A DNA stretch of 13,532 bases, taken from positions 1-13,532 of the forward strand of contig DATJWY010000285.1 in assembly GCA_035500775.1 (NCBI GenBank). The letters are read 5' to 3'. A program made the translations under genes and the position numbers. The DNA is from DATJWY01 sp035500775. Lineage in GTDB: Bacteria; Pseudomonadota; Alphaproteobacteria; Acetobacterales; Acetobacteraceae. The notes under the pieces were generated by a model. It was given only the letters and a program-made list of their open reading frames with translations. It was not told where the DNA came from and did no database searches. This document shows positions 1 to 7,255 of the stretch, in pieces (position 1 is the first letter of the stretch; each line of letters begins with the position of its first letter).

Positions 1-1463
1 TTGTTGATAAGCTGCGTCGTCCGCGCGAGGCCGACGCGGTCGAAACGGCGCCAGATCAGCTCCATGTCCAGGCCGCGCAGATAGGAGGGCAGGTCGGTGG
101 CCGAGGACTCCAGCGCCGCGCGCTCGCGATTGGCCTGGTACTGCGCGGTGCGGGCGCGGTCGTCGGCGGTGATGGCGAGCGGCTCGAAATACCCGGCATC
201 GGCGAGGATTTGCGGCACCAGGGCGGGGTCGTCGTCCGGGATTTCCGGCACCGCGACCTCCGGCAGTTCCTGCCGCACCAGATTGCGCTCGAACGGGTTG
301 TCATCGACGAAGACGAGGCTGTCGAGGCCGATATTGATGTCCTTGGCGATGCGGCGGAGATTGGTCGCCTTGTCGTCCCAGTTGGCGACGAAGCTCGCGA
401 TATGCGCGCGCTTCAGCACCATCTCGGGATGCTTGTCGAAGGCGGCATGGGCGTTGGCCTCGTCGTTCTTCGAGCAGACGGCGAGGATGACGCCGCGGCG
501 GGCCAGGGCGAAAGCGTAGTCCTGCACCGCGGCGAAGGCCTCGCCCAACGCGCTGCCCTGGCCGAGCACGATGCCTTCCAGCCCGTCATCGCCGATCACG
601 CCGCCCCAGAGCGTGTTGTCGAGATCGAGCACCAGGCATTTCGACGCGCGCCCCTGCAAGGCCGCGAGGATACGGCCGACGAGATCGCCATAGAGCGGCC
701 CGGCGGTCGGGCTCACCTCCTGCTTGGCGCGGTGCCAGAGCACCGGATCGTGCCAGGAGCGGATGCCGTCCTGCGCCGCGCGCGCGTCGAGCGCCAGCAG
801 ATGCACGCCTTCGGAATCCGCCGCGTCCCGCAGCGCCGTGTTCAGCCGCGTGACGGCGCGGGCCGGGGAACCGGGGAGCCGCTGCTCGTTATTGCCGAGC
901 AGGCCGGGCAGGACAGGCAGCACGGTTTGCTGGATCACGGTCGCGCGCAGCGTGTCACGGGCGATGCCCCAGCATTGCCGCAGCCTGCCGAGCGTCTGGG
1001 CGAGCGCCGAGTCGGCCTCTTCCGGGCTGGCCGCGACGGAGAGGCCGCCGGTCAGATGCCGCGCATCGAGCGCGAACAGAACAACGTCCGGCTGGAAGGC
1101 ATGCAGGCCGGATGCCGGATCGAGCAATTCCTGCAAATACTGGCCGTAATCGGCCTCGTAGAGCGAGAGCCAGATGCCGCGGCGCAGGGCCGCGACCCGC
1201 AGCCCGGCATGCAGCTGAACCAGGGTGGAGGAGCCGAGCAGGCCGAGGCGAACCGGCCATGTGGCCAGGCCCGGCGGCGGCTCCTGGCCGAAATGCTTGC
1301 GCAGCAGCTTGTCCAGCCGCTCGGTCTTGAGGAAGTCGAGCCGGGCATTGGCGAGGGCGACGAGTTCCTGCCAGGAGACGTCGCTTGCCTGTTCCAGCGT
1401 CTTGATCCGGGCAGTCCAGTCGGGGAATTCAGGCAGCCAGGAAAGCTCAAGTTTCGCCATCAT
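1..1463 (-). CDS. FkbH-like SGNH/HAD-IIIC protein, 3' end outside window
   Basis: FkbH-type proteins act on acyl groups carried by acyl carrier proteins (for example glyceryl-ACP formation) or modify polyketides and surface glycans; the substrate here is unknown. About 487 residues are visible and the frame is open to the left edge, so the C-terminal part is missing. The N-terminal half looks like the SGNH-like domain of the family (LGLLGSST near residues 73-80). The HAD half has motif I DLDNTLWGG with the likely nucleophile D280 and D282, a CSKNDE segment at 330-335 and VDDNPFER from 386, followed at the edge by the LARTTQLIN stretch typical of FkbH. Two adjacent ATG codons (1463 and 1460) follow a GAAAGG element, so the start is uncertain by one residue. 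It lies 213 bp downstream of bpt on the same strand, far enough for its own promoter. The family call is firm, the role is not. Confidence 0.9.
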   Translation of the reverse strand, partial: MMAKLELSWLPEFPDWTARIKTLEQASDVSWQELVALANARLDFLKTERLDKLLRKHFGQEPPPGLATWPVRLGLLGSSTLVQLHAGLRVAALRRGIWLSLYEADYGQYLQELLDPASGLHAFQPDVVLFALDARHLTGGLSVAASPEEADSALAQTLGRLRQCWGIARDTLRATVIQQTVLPVLPGLLGNNEQRLPGSPARAVTRLNTALRDAADSEGVHLLALDARAAQDGIRSWHDPVLWHRAKQEVSPTAGPLYGDLVGRILAALQGRASKCLVLDLDNTLWGGVIGDDGLEGIVLGQGSALGEAFAAVQDYAFALARRGVILAVCSKNDEANAHAAFDKHPEMVLKRAHIASFVANWDDKATNLRRIAKDINIGLDSLVFVDDNPFERNLVRQELPEVAVPEIPDDDPALVPQILADAGYFEPLAITADDRARTAQYQANRERAALESSATDLPSYLRGLDMELIWRRFDRVGLARTTQLIN

Positions 1464-1512
1464 CAATACCTTTCCCCGTAACGGCGTTGCCACATCGGGG
1501 AGAACGGCATGG

Positions 1513-1525
1513 TTGATAGAATCAA
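1513..1525. other. 13-bp palindrome upstream of the FkbH-like gene
   Basis: TTGAT-AGA-ATCAA is a perfect 5-bp inverted repeat, 50 bp before the FkbH-like start. It is AT-rich within a GC-rich region and could be an operator half-site pair or part of a promoter. A second small inverted repeat, AGGTG-GAAA-CACCT, is at 1541-1554. No good -35/-10 pair can be fitted, so this is only a candidate site. Confidence 0.25.
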
Positions 1526-1610
1526 ATGTACCGCGCGCCCAGGTGGAAACACCTTTGCGCGGGATGCCTCTCAGAAAACCGGGGTGGCCGTCCAGAGAAA
1601 AATCAAGACG

Positions 1611-1643
1611 GAAAAATGACGGATCACGAAAAAATGACAGATC
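1611..1643. repeat. short tandem direct repeat between bpt and the FkbH-like gene
   Basis: Two near-identical units, GAAAAATGACGGATC (1611-1625) and GAAAAAATGACAGATC (1628-1643), lie head to tail with a 2-bp gap. They differ by one extra A and one G/A change. On the transcribed minus strand they give two T-runs shortly after the bpt stop codon, but without a preceding strong stem, so they do not make a standard terminator. They could be a duplicated protein-binding site or a polymerase slippage product. Confidence 0.45.
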
Positions 1644-1676
1644 GAAACGTGCCGGACGGATAAGCGGAAGGCGAGG

Positions 1677-2462
1677 TCAGCCGGTGGTTTCGGACACGAG
1701 CCCGGTCCGGCAGCCGCCGGCCTCGGCGCCGCCGATATCGGCATCGGTCAGCGTGCGCCAGGCGCCGCCGGCCAGGATCTCGCTCGGGCGGAAGCGCGCC
1801 TTGTAGGACATCTTGCGGCTCTCGGGCACCCAGTAGCCGAGATAGACATAGGGCAGGGATTGCTTGCGGGCGCGTTCGATCAGCCAGAGGATGGCGAGCG
1901 AGCCGAGCGAGCGACGGTTCAGTTCGGGTGCGAAGAAGCTGTAGACGGCGGAAAGCCCGTCGCCGAGCCGGTCGGCGAGGCAGGCGCCGATCAGCCGGTC
2001 GTCCGGCTCGCGGAACTCGACCATGAAGGTCTCGATCGGCGTGTCCTCGACCATGGCGCGATAATCGTAAAAGCTCATCGTCGCCATGTCGCCTTCACCG
2101 TGCCGCGCCTGCTGGTAGCGCTGGAACAGGTGGAACTGCTCGGCGGTGGCGCGCGCCGGCACCTCGAACCCCTCGACCCCGGCATTGGCGCGCAGGATAC
2201 GGCGCATCCCGCGCTCCATCTGGAATGTCTCGACCGGAATGCGGATTGGTACGCAGGCGGAGCAGGAGGGGCAGACCGGGGCGTAGGCGATGTTGTGGCT
2301 GCGGCGGAACCCGGCGCGGGACAGCCGGTCATGCAGGGCTTCCGCGTCCGGCCCGCTGATTTCGGTAACGACCTTGCGCTCCGTCCGCCCCGGCACGTAC
2401 GGGCAGGGGAGGGGCGCGGTCGTGTAGAAGAATTGCGGTCGGCGCGGTGGCTTATAGGTCAT
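1677..2462 (-). CDS. bpt: aspartate/glutamate leucyltransferase (Bpt/ATE family)
   Basis: This enzyme transfers leucine (arginine in some relatives) from charged tRNA to N-terminal Asp or Glu of proteins, marking them for ClpS/ClpAP degradation in the cytoplasm (bacterial N-degron pathway). The 261-residue length fits the family. The N-terminal ATE domain shows the CPYVPGR motif with C20 and the cysteine cluster C64, C67 and C70 in CPSCSACVP. The C-terminal transferase domain has YSFFAPEL, YLGYWV and, near the end, MSYKARFRPSEIL. It starts 4 bp after the stop of the RDD gene and lacks a clear Shine-Dalgarno sequence of its own, which suggests translational coupling in the acylase-RDD-bpt run. 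Whether it transfers Leu or Arg cannot be read safely from sequence alone. Confidence 0.93.
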   Translation of the reverse strand: MTYKPPRRPQFFYTTAPLPCPYVPGRTERKVVTEISGPDAEALHDRLSRAGFRRSHNIAYAPVCPSCSACVPIRIPVETFQMERGMRRILRANAGVEGFEVPARATAEQFHLFQRYQQARHGEGDMATMSFYDYRAMVEDTPIETFMVEFREPDDRLIGACLADRLGDGLSAVYSFFAPELNRRSLGSLAILWLIERARKQSLPYVYLGYWVPESRKMSYKARFRPSEILAGGAWRTLTDADIGGAEAGGCRTGLVSETTG

Positions 2463-2466
2463 GTGT

Positions 2467-2967
2467 TCAAGACGTTCCCGTCGCCATGTTCCAGCCTGAC
2501 CCAGCCCCCGTCAACGCCCGGTTACGCACGACAACGACCCCGCTAACGAGATCGTGTAAGGCGCGGTGACGTGGCGTGAACAGCGCCACCCCGAGCCAGA
2601 TCGCACCGAGCGCCATCGTCAGCCAGAAGCCGAGGCCGTAGATCAGCGCCTGTTGCAGCGTCGGCCGGCTGAGGTCGTCGTCGCGCCGCACGCGCAGGCC
2701 GAGCAGGATCTGCCCCGGCGTCCCGCTGGCCGGCGAGGCGACCAGGATGACGGTATAGGCGACCGGCACCAGCGGCAGCAGCCAGAGCAGCGGCAGTCCC
2801 AGGCCGAGTGTCAGCAGGCCGAAGACCAGCAGCACCGCCTTGGCGAACACGAAGAGAATGGCGATCAGGGCGGAATCCACCAGCCAGGCACAGAAGCGCC
2901 GTGGCAGCACACCTGCCATCAATTCGTATTCACGCAATTCCCGCAGGCTCGATTGAAAGCCACTCAT
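2467..2967 (-). CDS. RDD family membrane protein
   Basis: A 166-residue inner membrane protein with three likely transmembrane segments near residues 27-52, 57-77 and 106-128. RDD family signatures are visible: the Arg/Asp pair in PRRFCAWLVD (R24, D31) before and within the first helix, the SGTPGQILLGLRV turn at about 81-93, and the closing TPRHRALHDLVSGVVVV around D139. Some RDD proteins have been linked to ion transport; for most no substrate is known and none can be assigned here. Its ATG overlaps the stop of the acylase gene in an ATGA junction, so the two are almost certainly co-transcribed and translationally coupled; bpt follows 4 bp later. Confidence 0.88.
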   Translation of the reverse strand: MSGFQSSLRELREYELMAGVLPRRFCAWLVDSALIAILFVFAKAVLLVFGLLTLGLGLPLLWLLPLVPVAYTVILVASPASGTPGQILLGLRVRRDDDLSRPTLQQALIYGLGFWLTMALGAIWLGVALFTPRHRALHDLVSGVVVVRNRALTGAGSGWNMATGTS

Positions 2968-5273
2968 GGACCGATCCTGATGGTTTCCCGGATCTCGGCT
3001 GGAACCGGCGCCAGCATCAATGTAGTGCCCTTCGCCCAGCGCTGCATCAAATCCCAGGCATGGGCGCGGAGCGGATTGCCGGACTGGCCGGGCACGATCA
3101 TGAACAGGCTGTGGTCGAGATCGGCGAGATCATAGACGCCACGATACGCGGCGCCATGCGCGGCGGTGAAATTCCCGAGCCGGCCATTGCCGGCGCGGAA
3201 CAGGGTGGTCTCGTCGCCCGGCGCTGCGATCTCGCTGGTGGCGAGGCGCCCGATCAGCGGCACGCGTTGCAGCAGCGCGTGCGCGAAGACGGCACGGTGC
3301 GCGTCGCCCCAGCGCCATGTGGCGGGGTCCTGGCCGAAGCGCGCTGAGAGATCGGCCAGGGCCTCCCCGAGCGCCTGTCGCAGTTTCGGCGTGCAATCGC
3401 CGCCGCACCAATGCGCGCCCTCCGGCGTCAGCACCCAGGCGACGAGATCCGGCCAGGGGCCGGTGGCGCTTTCCGGCGCGCCCGCCGTTTCCAGCAGATC
3501 CCGCGCGAAACGCTGCGTCCAGGCATTCAGGATCAGGGGCTGCGGCAGGTTGGTATCCATCGCGCCGTCCCAGCTCCGGAGCAGGGTCTGGGCTTGTGCC
3601 GGCAGGCCGTCGAGGCCCGGAACCGCCAGCAGGGTGGGCAGGATCTGGCGGGCGAAGACGCTGACATCATCCGCCTGCATCGCGGCGAAATCCTCCGCTT
3701 TCAGCCGGTTCGACCGGCCGAGATCGGCGCGGATGCGGCGCGCGCGCCAATCGGCCGGCCAGTCGCGGCCGAGGAAGACGGGGAAATCCGGCGGCGCGGT
3801 GCGCTCATTGCCGTTGACGAGCCGTCCGCTGCCGGGGGCGATGATGAAGGGCAGGGCGTCGCCCTCGGCGAAGCCGGTCCAGTCATGCTGCCCGTCCGCG
3901 CCCGGAACCGGCACGCTGCCATCGCCCCAGCGGCGCAGCGGCACCCGTCCGGTGGTGAAGAAGCCGATCCGCGCGCGGTCGGCGACCAGCAGGTTCTGCA
4001 CCGGCGCGACGATCAGGGGAGCGGCCAGTTCGGCCTCGGCCACGCTCGTCGCCCGGTTCAGCGCGAGCAGGCCAGGTGCGGCATCGCCGGGCTGGAGGGC
4101 CGCCATGGCGACGGCAAGCACCCGGGCGTGCGGATCGGGCAGCAGGTCGCTGATCACCGGCCCGTGCCGGGTCTCCCGCACCGTTAGCACCTCATCCTTG
4201 CCGCCGCGCACGGCGATGCGCTCCTCGCGCACGATGAAGGGCGCGGGGCCGTCCGGCGTTTGATAGCGGCCGCCGGGGAGCGGCGTCTCCTCGAACACGT
4301 CCGCGGTGTCGGCGCCGGTGGTGGTGAAGGTCCAGGCGATGTGGCCGTTATGGCCGAACGCCTGGAAGGGCACGCCGGGTGCGGTCGCGCCGGCCAGCAC
4401 GCCCTCCGGCGTGTCGATCCGCGCCAGGTACCAGAGGCCGGGGAAGCCGAGGTCGAGATGCGGGTCGCCGGCCAGCAGCGGCGCGCCGGACGCGGTGTAG
4501 CGTCCATCCACCGCCCATTCGTCCGAGGCCTCGTCCGGCTGCGTGAAGCGGTCGGGGAAGCGGGGGAGCAGGGCGTCGAGCCGCCGGAGACCGGCGAAGC
4601 GCGGCAGCCAGGCGGTGGCGTCCGGCGCGGGAGTCATCGGCGTGGGCGGCCACAGCTCCAGGATGCGCGCCGGCGGCAGCTTGTCTTCCAGGCCGAGCCG
4701 GCTGAGTTCCACGCGCCAATTCCCGGTCAGCCAGTAGGCCATGAACTTGCCCCAGCCGAGCGTATCCGCCGGGGTCCATGGCTCCGGTGTTCCGATCAGC
4801 AGGAACTCCGGGGCGGCGAAGCGGCCGCGCAGCGCGATCCAGGCATTGACGCCGCGCGCATAGGCGTCGAGCGCCGCCCGCGTCTCCGCCGGTAGCGTTT
4901 CGATATCGGCGACCGCGCGGCGGCGCAGGCCGAGCACGCGCATCAGCCGGTCGGTCGGCAGTCCCGCCGGACCGGCGATCTCGGCGAGGCGGCCGGCGAC
5001 GGTGCGGCGCATCAGCTCCATCTGGAACAGCCGGTCGCGCGCGTGCAGGAAGCCGAGCGCCGTGTAGGCGTCCGTCATCGAGCGCGCATGGATGCGCGGC
5101 ACGCCGTCCTGATCGAGGCTGATGTCGATCGGGCCGGAGAGTCCGGCGATCCGCGTCTCCTGGTGGGTGGGCGGCAGGGTGAGCCAGAGCAGCCCGCCGC
5201 CGCCGGCCAGCACGAGCAGGACCAGCACGCCGAGCAGGACGAGAAGGCGCCGGATGAGACGAAGGGCGCGCAT
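2964..5273 (-). CDS. penicillin acylase family Ntn-hydrolase, membrane-anchored
   Basis: Penicillin acylase family enzymes cleave amide bonds of beta-lactams, acyl-homoserine lactones or other N-acyl compounds in the periplasm. They are made as a precursor that cuts itself to expose an N-terminal serine. From the chosen start (769 residues), basic residues and a hydrophobic segment at about 8-33 form a signal or anchor. The nucleophile is probably S250 in EASDEWAVDG; most relatives have Ser-Asn here, this one has Ser-Asp. GHNGHIAWTF (307-316) and NGNER (487-491) match the oxyanion/substrate-loop region, and a Cys pair is seen in HWCGGDC. Start choice is weak: ATG 5273 places the basic residues directly before the hydrophobic segment, GTG 5285 follows GGGAG too closely, and ATG 5315 has no Shine-Dalgarno sequence. 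The substrate cannot be predicted. Confidence 0.9.
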   Translation of the reverse strand: MRALRLIRRLLVLLGVLVLLVLAGGGGLLWLTLPPTHQETRIAGLSGPIDISLDQDGVPRIHARSMTDAYTALGFLHARDRLFQMELMRRTVAGRLAEIAGPAGLPTDRLMRVLGLRRRAVADIETLPAETRAALDAYARGVNAWIALRGRFAAPEFLLIGTPEPWTPADTLGWGKFMAYWLTGNWRVELSRLGLEDKLPPARILELWPPTPMTPAPDATAWLPRFAGLRRLDALLPRFPDRFTQPDEASDEWAVDGRYTASGAPLLAGDPHLDLGFPGLWYLARIDTPEGVLAGATAPGVPFQAFGHNGHIAWTFTTTGADTADVFEETPLPGGRYQTPDGPAPFIVREERIAVRGGKDEVLTVRETRHGPVISDLLPDPHARVLAVAMAALQPGDAAPGLLALNRATSVAEAELAAPLIVAPVQNLLVADRARIGFFTTGRVPLRRWGDGSVPVPGADGQHDWTGFAEGDALPFIIAPGSGRLVNGNERTAPPDFPVFLGRDWPADWRARRIRADLGRSNRLKAEDFAAMQADDVSVFARQILPTLLAVPGLDGLPAQAQTLLRSWDGAMDTNLPQPLILNAWTQRFARDLLETAGAPESATGPWPDLVAWVLTPEGAHWCGGDCTPKLRQALGEALADLSARFGQDPATWRWGDAHRAVFAHALLQRVPLIGRLATSEIAAPGDETTLFRAGNGRLGNFTAAHGAAYRGVYDLADLDHSLFMIVPGQSGNPLRAHAWDLMQRWAKGTTLMLAPVPAEIRETIRIGP

Positions 5274-5408
5274 GGACTGGATCACTTGCTCCCGGGCGGG
5301 TGGGACGGGCACCATAAGGCCGTGCGTTACGGTGTGGGATCATATCAGAGCGACACGTCCGCGGCGTGGTCGCGCACCGCGCCGCGCCACCAGCGCTAGC
5401 CCCCAATG

Positions 5409-5414
5409 AAGGAG
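5409..5414 (+). promoter_or_regulatory. ribosome binding site fixing the PLP-enzyme start
   Basis: AAGGAG lies 8 nt before ATG 5423. It rules out the longer open frame beginning at 5366, whose first 19 residues do not resemble the family. The 149 bp between the two divergent genes (5274-5422) must hold both promoters, but I cannot place convincing -35/-10 boxes in it. Confidence 0.75.
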
Positions 5415-5422
5415 TCACCCGG

Positions 5423-6685
5423 ATGGCAAAGACAGAGGCGCCGGCGGCGCTGCATCCGGAAACCCTGATGCTCGGCTATGGCTACGATCCGTTCCTCTCC
5501 GAGGGATCGGTGAAGCCGCCGGTTTTCCTGACCTCCACCTTCGTCTTCCGCTCGGCGGAGGAAGGGCGCGACTTCTTCGACATGGCCGCTGGCCGCCGCC
5601 CCATGCCGGAAGGCGGCGCGGGGCTCGTCTATTCCCGCTTCAACAATCCGAACAGCCAGATCCTGGAGGACCGGCTGGCGGTGCTGGAGCAGGCGACGGA
5701 TGCGCTCGTCTTCGCCTCCGGCATGGCCGCGATCACCACGACCATCCTGGCGCATGCCCGCCCCGGCGACGTCATCCTGCACAGCCAGCCGCTCTATGGC
5801 GGCACCGAAACCCTGCTCGCGCGCACCCTGGCCGGGCTCGGCATTCTCGCGGAAGGCTTCGCCGACGGCACCAGCCCCGACGCGGTGCGCGCGGCGGCCG
5901 ATCGTGCCGCCGCGCGTGGCCGCGTCGCCCTGGTGCTGGTCGAGACGCCGTCCAACCCGCTCAACACGCTGACCGACCTCGCTTTGGTGCGGGAGGTGGC
6001 GGACGAGATCGGCGCGCGGCAGGGGCACCGGCCGCTCGTGGCCTGCGACAACACCCTGCTAGGGCCGTTGCAGCAGCAACCCTTGCGGCATGGCGCCGAT
6101 CTCAGCCTCTACTCCCTGACCAAATACACGGGCGGGCATAGCGACCTGATCGCCGGTGCCGTGGTGGGCGGGCACGCGGCGGTGGCGCCGGTGCGGCAAT
6201 TGCGCGGCGCCATCGGCACCCAGCTCGATCCGCATACGTGCTGGATGCTGCTGCGGTCGCTGGAGACGCTGACGCTGCGCACGGAGGCGGCGGTGCGCGG
6301 CGCCCGGAAGGTGGCGGATTTCCTCGCCGCGCATCCGGCGGTGGCGCGGGTGCATCTGCCGGACCGGCTGCAAGCGGGCAGCGCCGGACACCGCGTCTAT
6401 GAAACCCAGTGCAGCGGCCCAGGCTCCACCTTCAGCCTGGATCTGCTGGCCGGAGAGGCGGAAGCGTTCCGGGTGCTGAACGCGCTCCGCGTGTTCCGCC
6501 TGGCGGTGAGCCTCGGCGGCACCGAGTCCCTCGCGAGCCACCCGGCCAGCACCACCCATTCCGGTGTGCCGGCGGAACTGCGCGAGCGCATGGGCATCCT
6601 GCCCGGTACCATCCGGCTCAGCGTCGGCATCGAACATCCGGACGATCTGATCGCCGACCTGACGCGGGCGCTGGCGACGGCTTAG
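5423..6685 (+). CDS. cystathionine gamma-synthase family PLP enzyme
   Basis: A fold-type I pyridoxal phosphate enzyme of 420 residues in the Cys/Met metabolism family (cystathionine gamma-synthase, methionine gamma-lyase, O-acyl-homoserine sulfhydrylase). The cofactor lysine is K234 in SLTKYTGGHSD. D209 in ACDNT should bind the pyridine nitrogen, Y70 and R72 in YSRFNNPN should contact the phosphate of the partner subunit, and Y125 in QPLYGG should stack on the ring. The C-terminal SLGGTESLASHPASTTH segment is diagnostic of the family. The N-terminus (HPETLMLGYGYDP) fits a subgroup usually annotated only as 'cystathionine gamma-synthase family', so synthase, lyase and sulfhydrylase activity cannot be separated. 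It is transcribed alone, divergent from the acylase operon and convergent with the lipoprotein gene; a repeat module begins 5 bp after its stop. Confidence 0.93.
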   Translation: MAKTEAPAALHPETLMLGYGYDPFLSEGSVKPPVFLTSTFVFRSAEEGRDFFDMAAGRRPMPEGGAGLVYSRFNNPNSQILEDRLAVLEQATDALVFASGMAAITTTILAHARPGDVILHSQPLYGGTETLLARTLAGLGILAEGFADGTSPDAVRAAADRAAARGRVALVLVETPSNPLNTLTDLALVREVADEIGARQGHRPLVACDNTLLGPLQQQPLRHGADLSLYSLTKYTGGHSDLIAGAVVGGHAAVAPVRQLRGAIGTQLDPHTCWMLLRSLETLTLRTEAAVRGARKVADFLAAHPAVARVHLPDRLQAGSAGHRVYETQCSGPGSTFSLDLLAGEAEAFRVLNALRVFRLAVSLGGTESLASHPASTTHSGVPAELRERMGILPGTIRLSVGIEHPDDLIADLTRALATA

Positions 6686-6690
6686 GCGCC

Positions 6691-6746
6691 GAAGGCCAGG
6701 GGCTCCGCCCCTGGACCCCGCCGGGGCCTTGAGGCCCCGGACCCCC
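6691..6746 (+). repeat. double-hairpin module, copy A
   Basis: This 56-bp unit contains two hairpins: CAGGGGC-TCC-GCCCCTG (6697-6713) and CCGGGGCC-TTGA-GGCCCCGG (6721-6740), followed by ACCCCC. It starts 5 bp after the stop of the PLP enzyme. Its first 30 bp recur inverted at 6887-6916 with one mismatch, and the whole unit recurs inverted at 12258-12313 with 49 of 56 identical. Position and folding suggest a transcription terminator; it lacks a clean U-run, so it may act as a Rho-dependent or 3'-end-protecting structure. Confidence 0.85.
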
Positions 6747-6867
6747 ATCCGTGGAGCGAGATCAGCCGGGCCGATTTCTGTCCGGCTTGAAAAGCTTTAT
6801 TAAAATCAAAGACATATAACTGTTTTGGCGAATAAAATATTAGGGGCTCTCTTTAAGGTATTGGATT
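6747..6867. other. spacer with AT-rich core between the paired repeat modules
   Basis: The stretch between copies A and B turns abruptly AT-rich from about 6787 (TTGAAAAGCTTTATTAAAAT and onward to about 6840), in strong contrast with everything around it. I see no open frame, convincing promoter or tRNA. It could be unselected spacer of a small mobile unit or a region that favours melting or termination. Confidence 0.5.
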
Positions 6868-6916
6868 GCAAAGGCTTTGCCTTTGCCGGGGTCCAGGGGC
6901 AGAGCCCCTGGCCTTC
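6868..6916 (-). repeat. double-hairpin module, copy B (inverted)
   Basis: Read on the minus strand, the first 30 bp (6916-6887) match copy A at 29 of 30 positions, including the hairpin CAGGGGC-TCT-GCCCCTG. The second hairpin is kept as a structure but has different bases: GCAAAGGC-TTT-GCCTTTGC (6868-6886 on the plus strand), a perfect 8-bp stem. The module edge overlaps the stop codon of the lipoprotein gene by 2 bp, so A and B each sit against the stop codon of one of the two convergent genes. Confidence 0.85.
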
Positions 6917-7166
6917 AGCGCACCGTGCCGTAGGAGGGCGCGCCCAGGCCGGGGCAGGTGCAGGTGGAGCCGACCGGGTACTGTGCCGGCAGCCGGCACA
7001 TATAGAAGCCGGCATAGCAGTTATAGCCGTAGCCGGAGGCCGCGCCGGGCGAGGAGGCCGCGGGTTGGCCGACGCAGCCGGCGAGGCCGGACGCGAGCGA
7101 GGCCAGCGCCGCGAGGCGCAGCGCGGCCCGGGCGGAGCGGGGCAGTCGAGGGAAATGGTGGATCAT
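6915..7166 (-). CDS. small Cys-rich lipoprotein, unknown function
   Basis: An 83-residue protein with a basic N-terminus (R7, R10, R13), a hydrophobic stretch at about 15-29 and a lipobox LAGC ending at C31, so the mature protein of about 53 residues should be lipid-anchored in the cell envelope. The mature part holds four further cysteines, C50 and C57 in YNCYAGFYMC and C69 and C71 in STCTCPG, then a GLGAPSYGTV tail. I recall similar tails in other Acetobacteraceae small lipoproteins but cannot confirm it here. ATG 7166 was preferred to TTG 5 codons upstream because a GAGAG element sits 8 nt before it and the signal peptide needs no more residues. The function is unknown; the cysteine spacing suggests disulfides or a metal site. 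Confidence 0.75.
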   Translation of the reverse strand: MIHHFPRLPRSARAALRLAALASLASGLAGCVGQPAASSPGAASGYGYNCYAGFYMCRLPAQYPVGSTCTCPGLGAPSYGTVR

Positions 7167-7209
7167 CGCGTGTACTCTCAAATCACCATGTCATCGCTAT
7201 TGGCGAGAG

Positions 7210-7244
7210 CGGTTGCCGTCCCGCGTCTCCGCCGCGGGCAACCG
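7210..7244 (-). terminator. candidate hairpin after the HtrA-like gene
   Basis: CGGTTGCC (7210-7217) and GGCAACCG (7237-7244) form a perfect 8-bp stem around a 19-nt GC-rich loop. On the minus strand it begins 11 nt after the stop codon of the HtrA-like gene. No U-run follows, so a standard intrinsic terminator is not certain. It also lies just upstream of the lipoprotein gene and could affect that gene's expression. Confidence 0.4.
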
Positions 7245-7255
7245 GCGCTGGTATA

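Noticed and set aside
210..1481. Long plus-strand open frame (423 codons) opposite the FkbH-like gene
   Set aside because: It is a GC-driven shadow: composition is rich in Arg, Gln and Glu without any domain, while the minus strand carries clear FkbH motifs over the same bases.
4348..5418. Second minus-strand frame of 356 codons inside the acylase gene
   Set aside because: Ala/Arg/Pro-rich out-of-frame reading of the acylase; the in-frame product has all family motifs.
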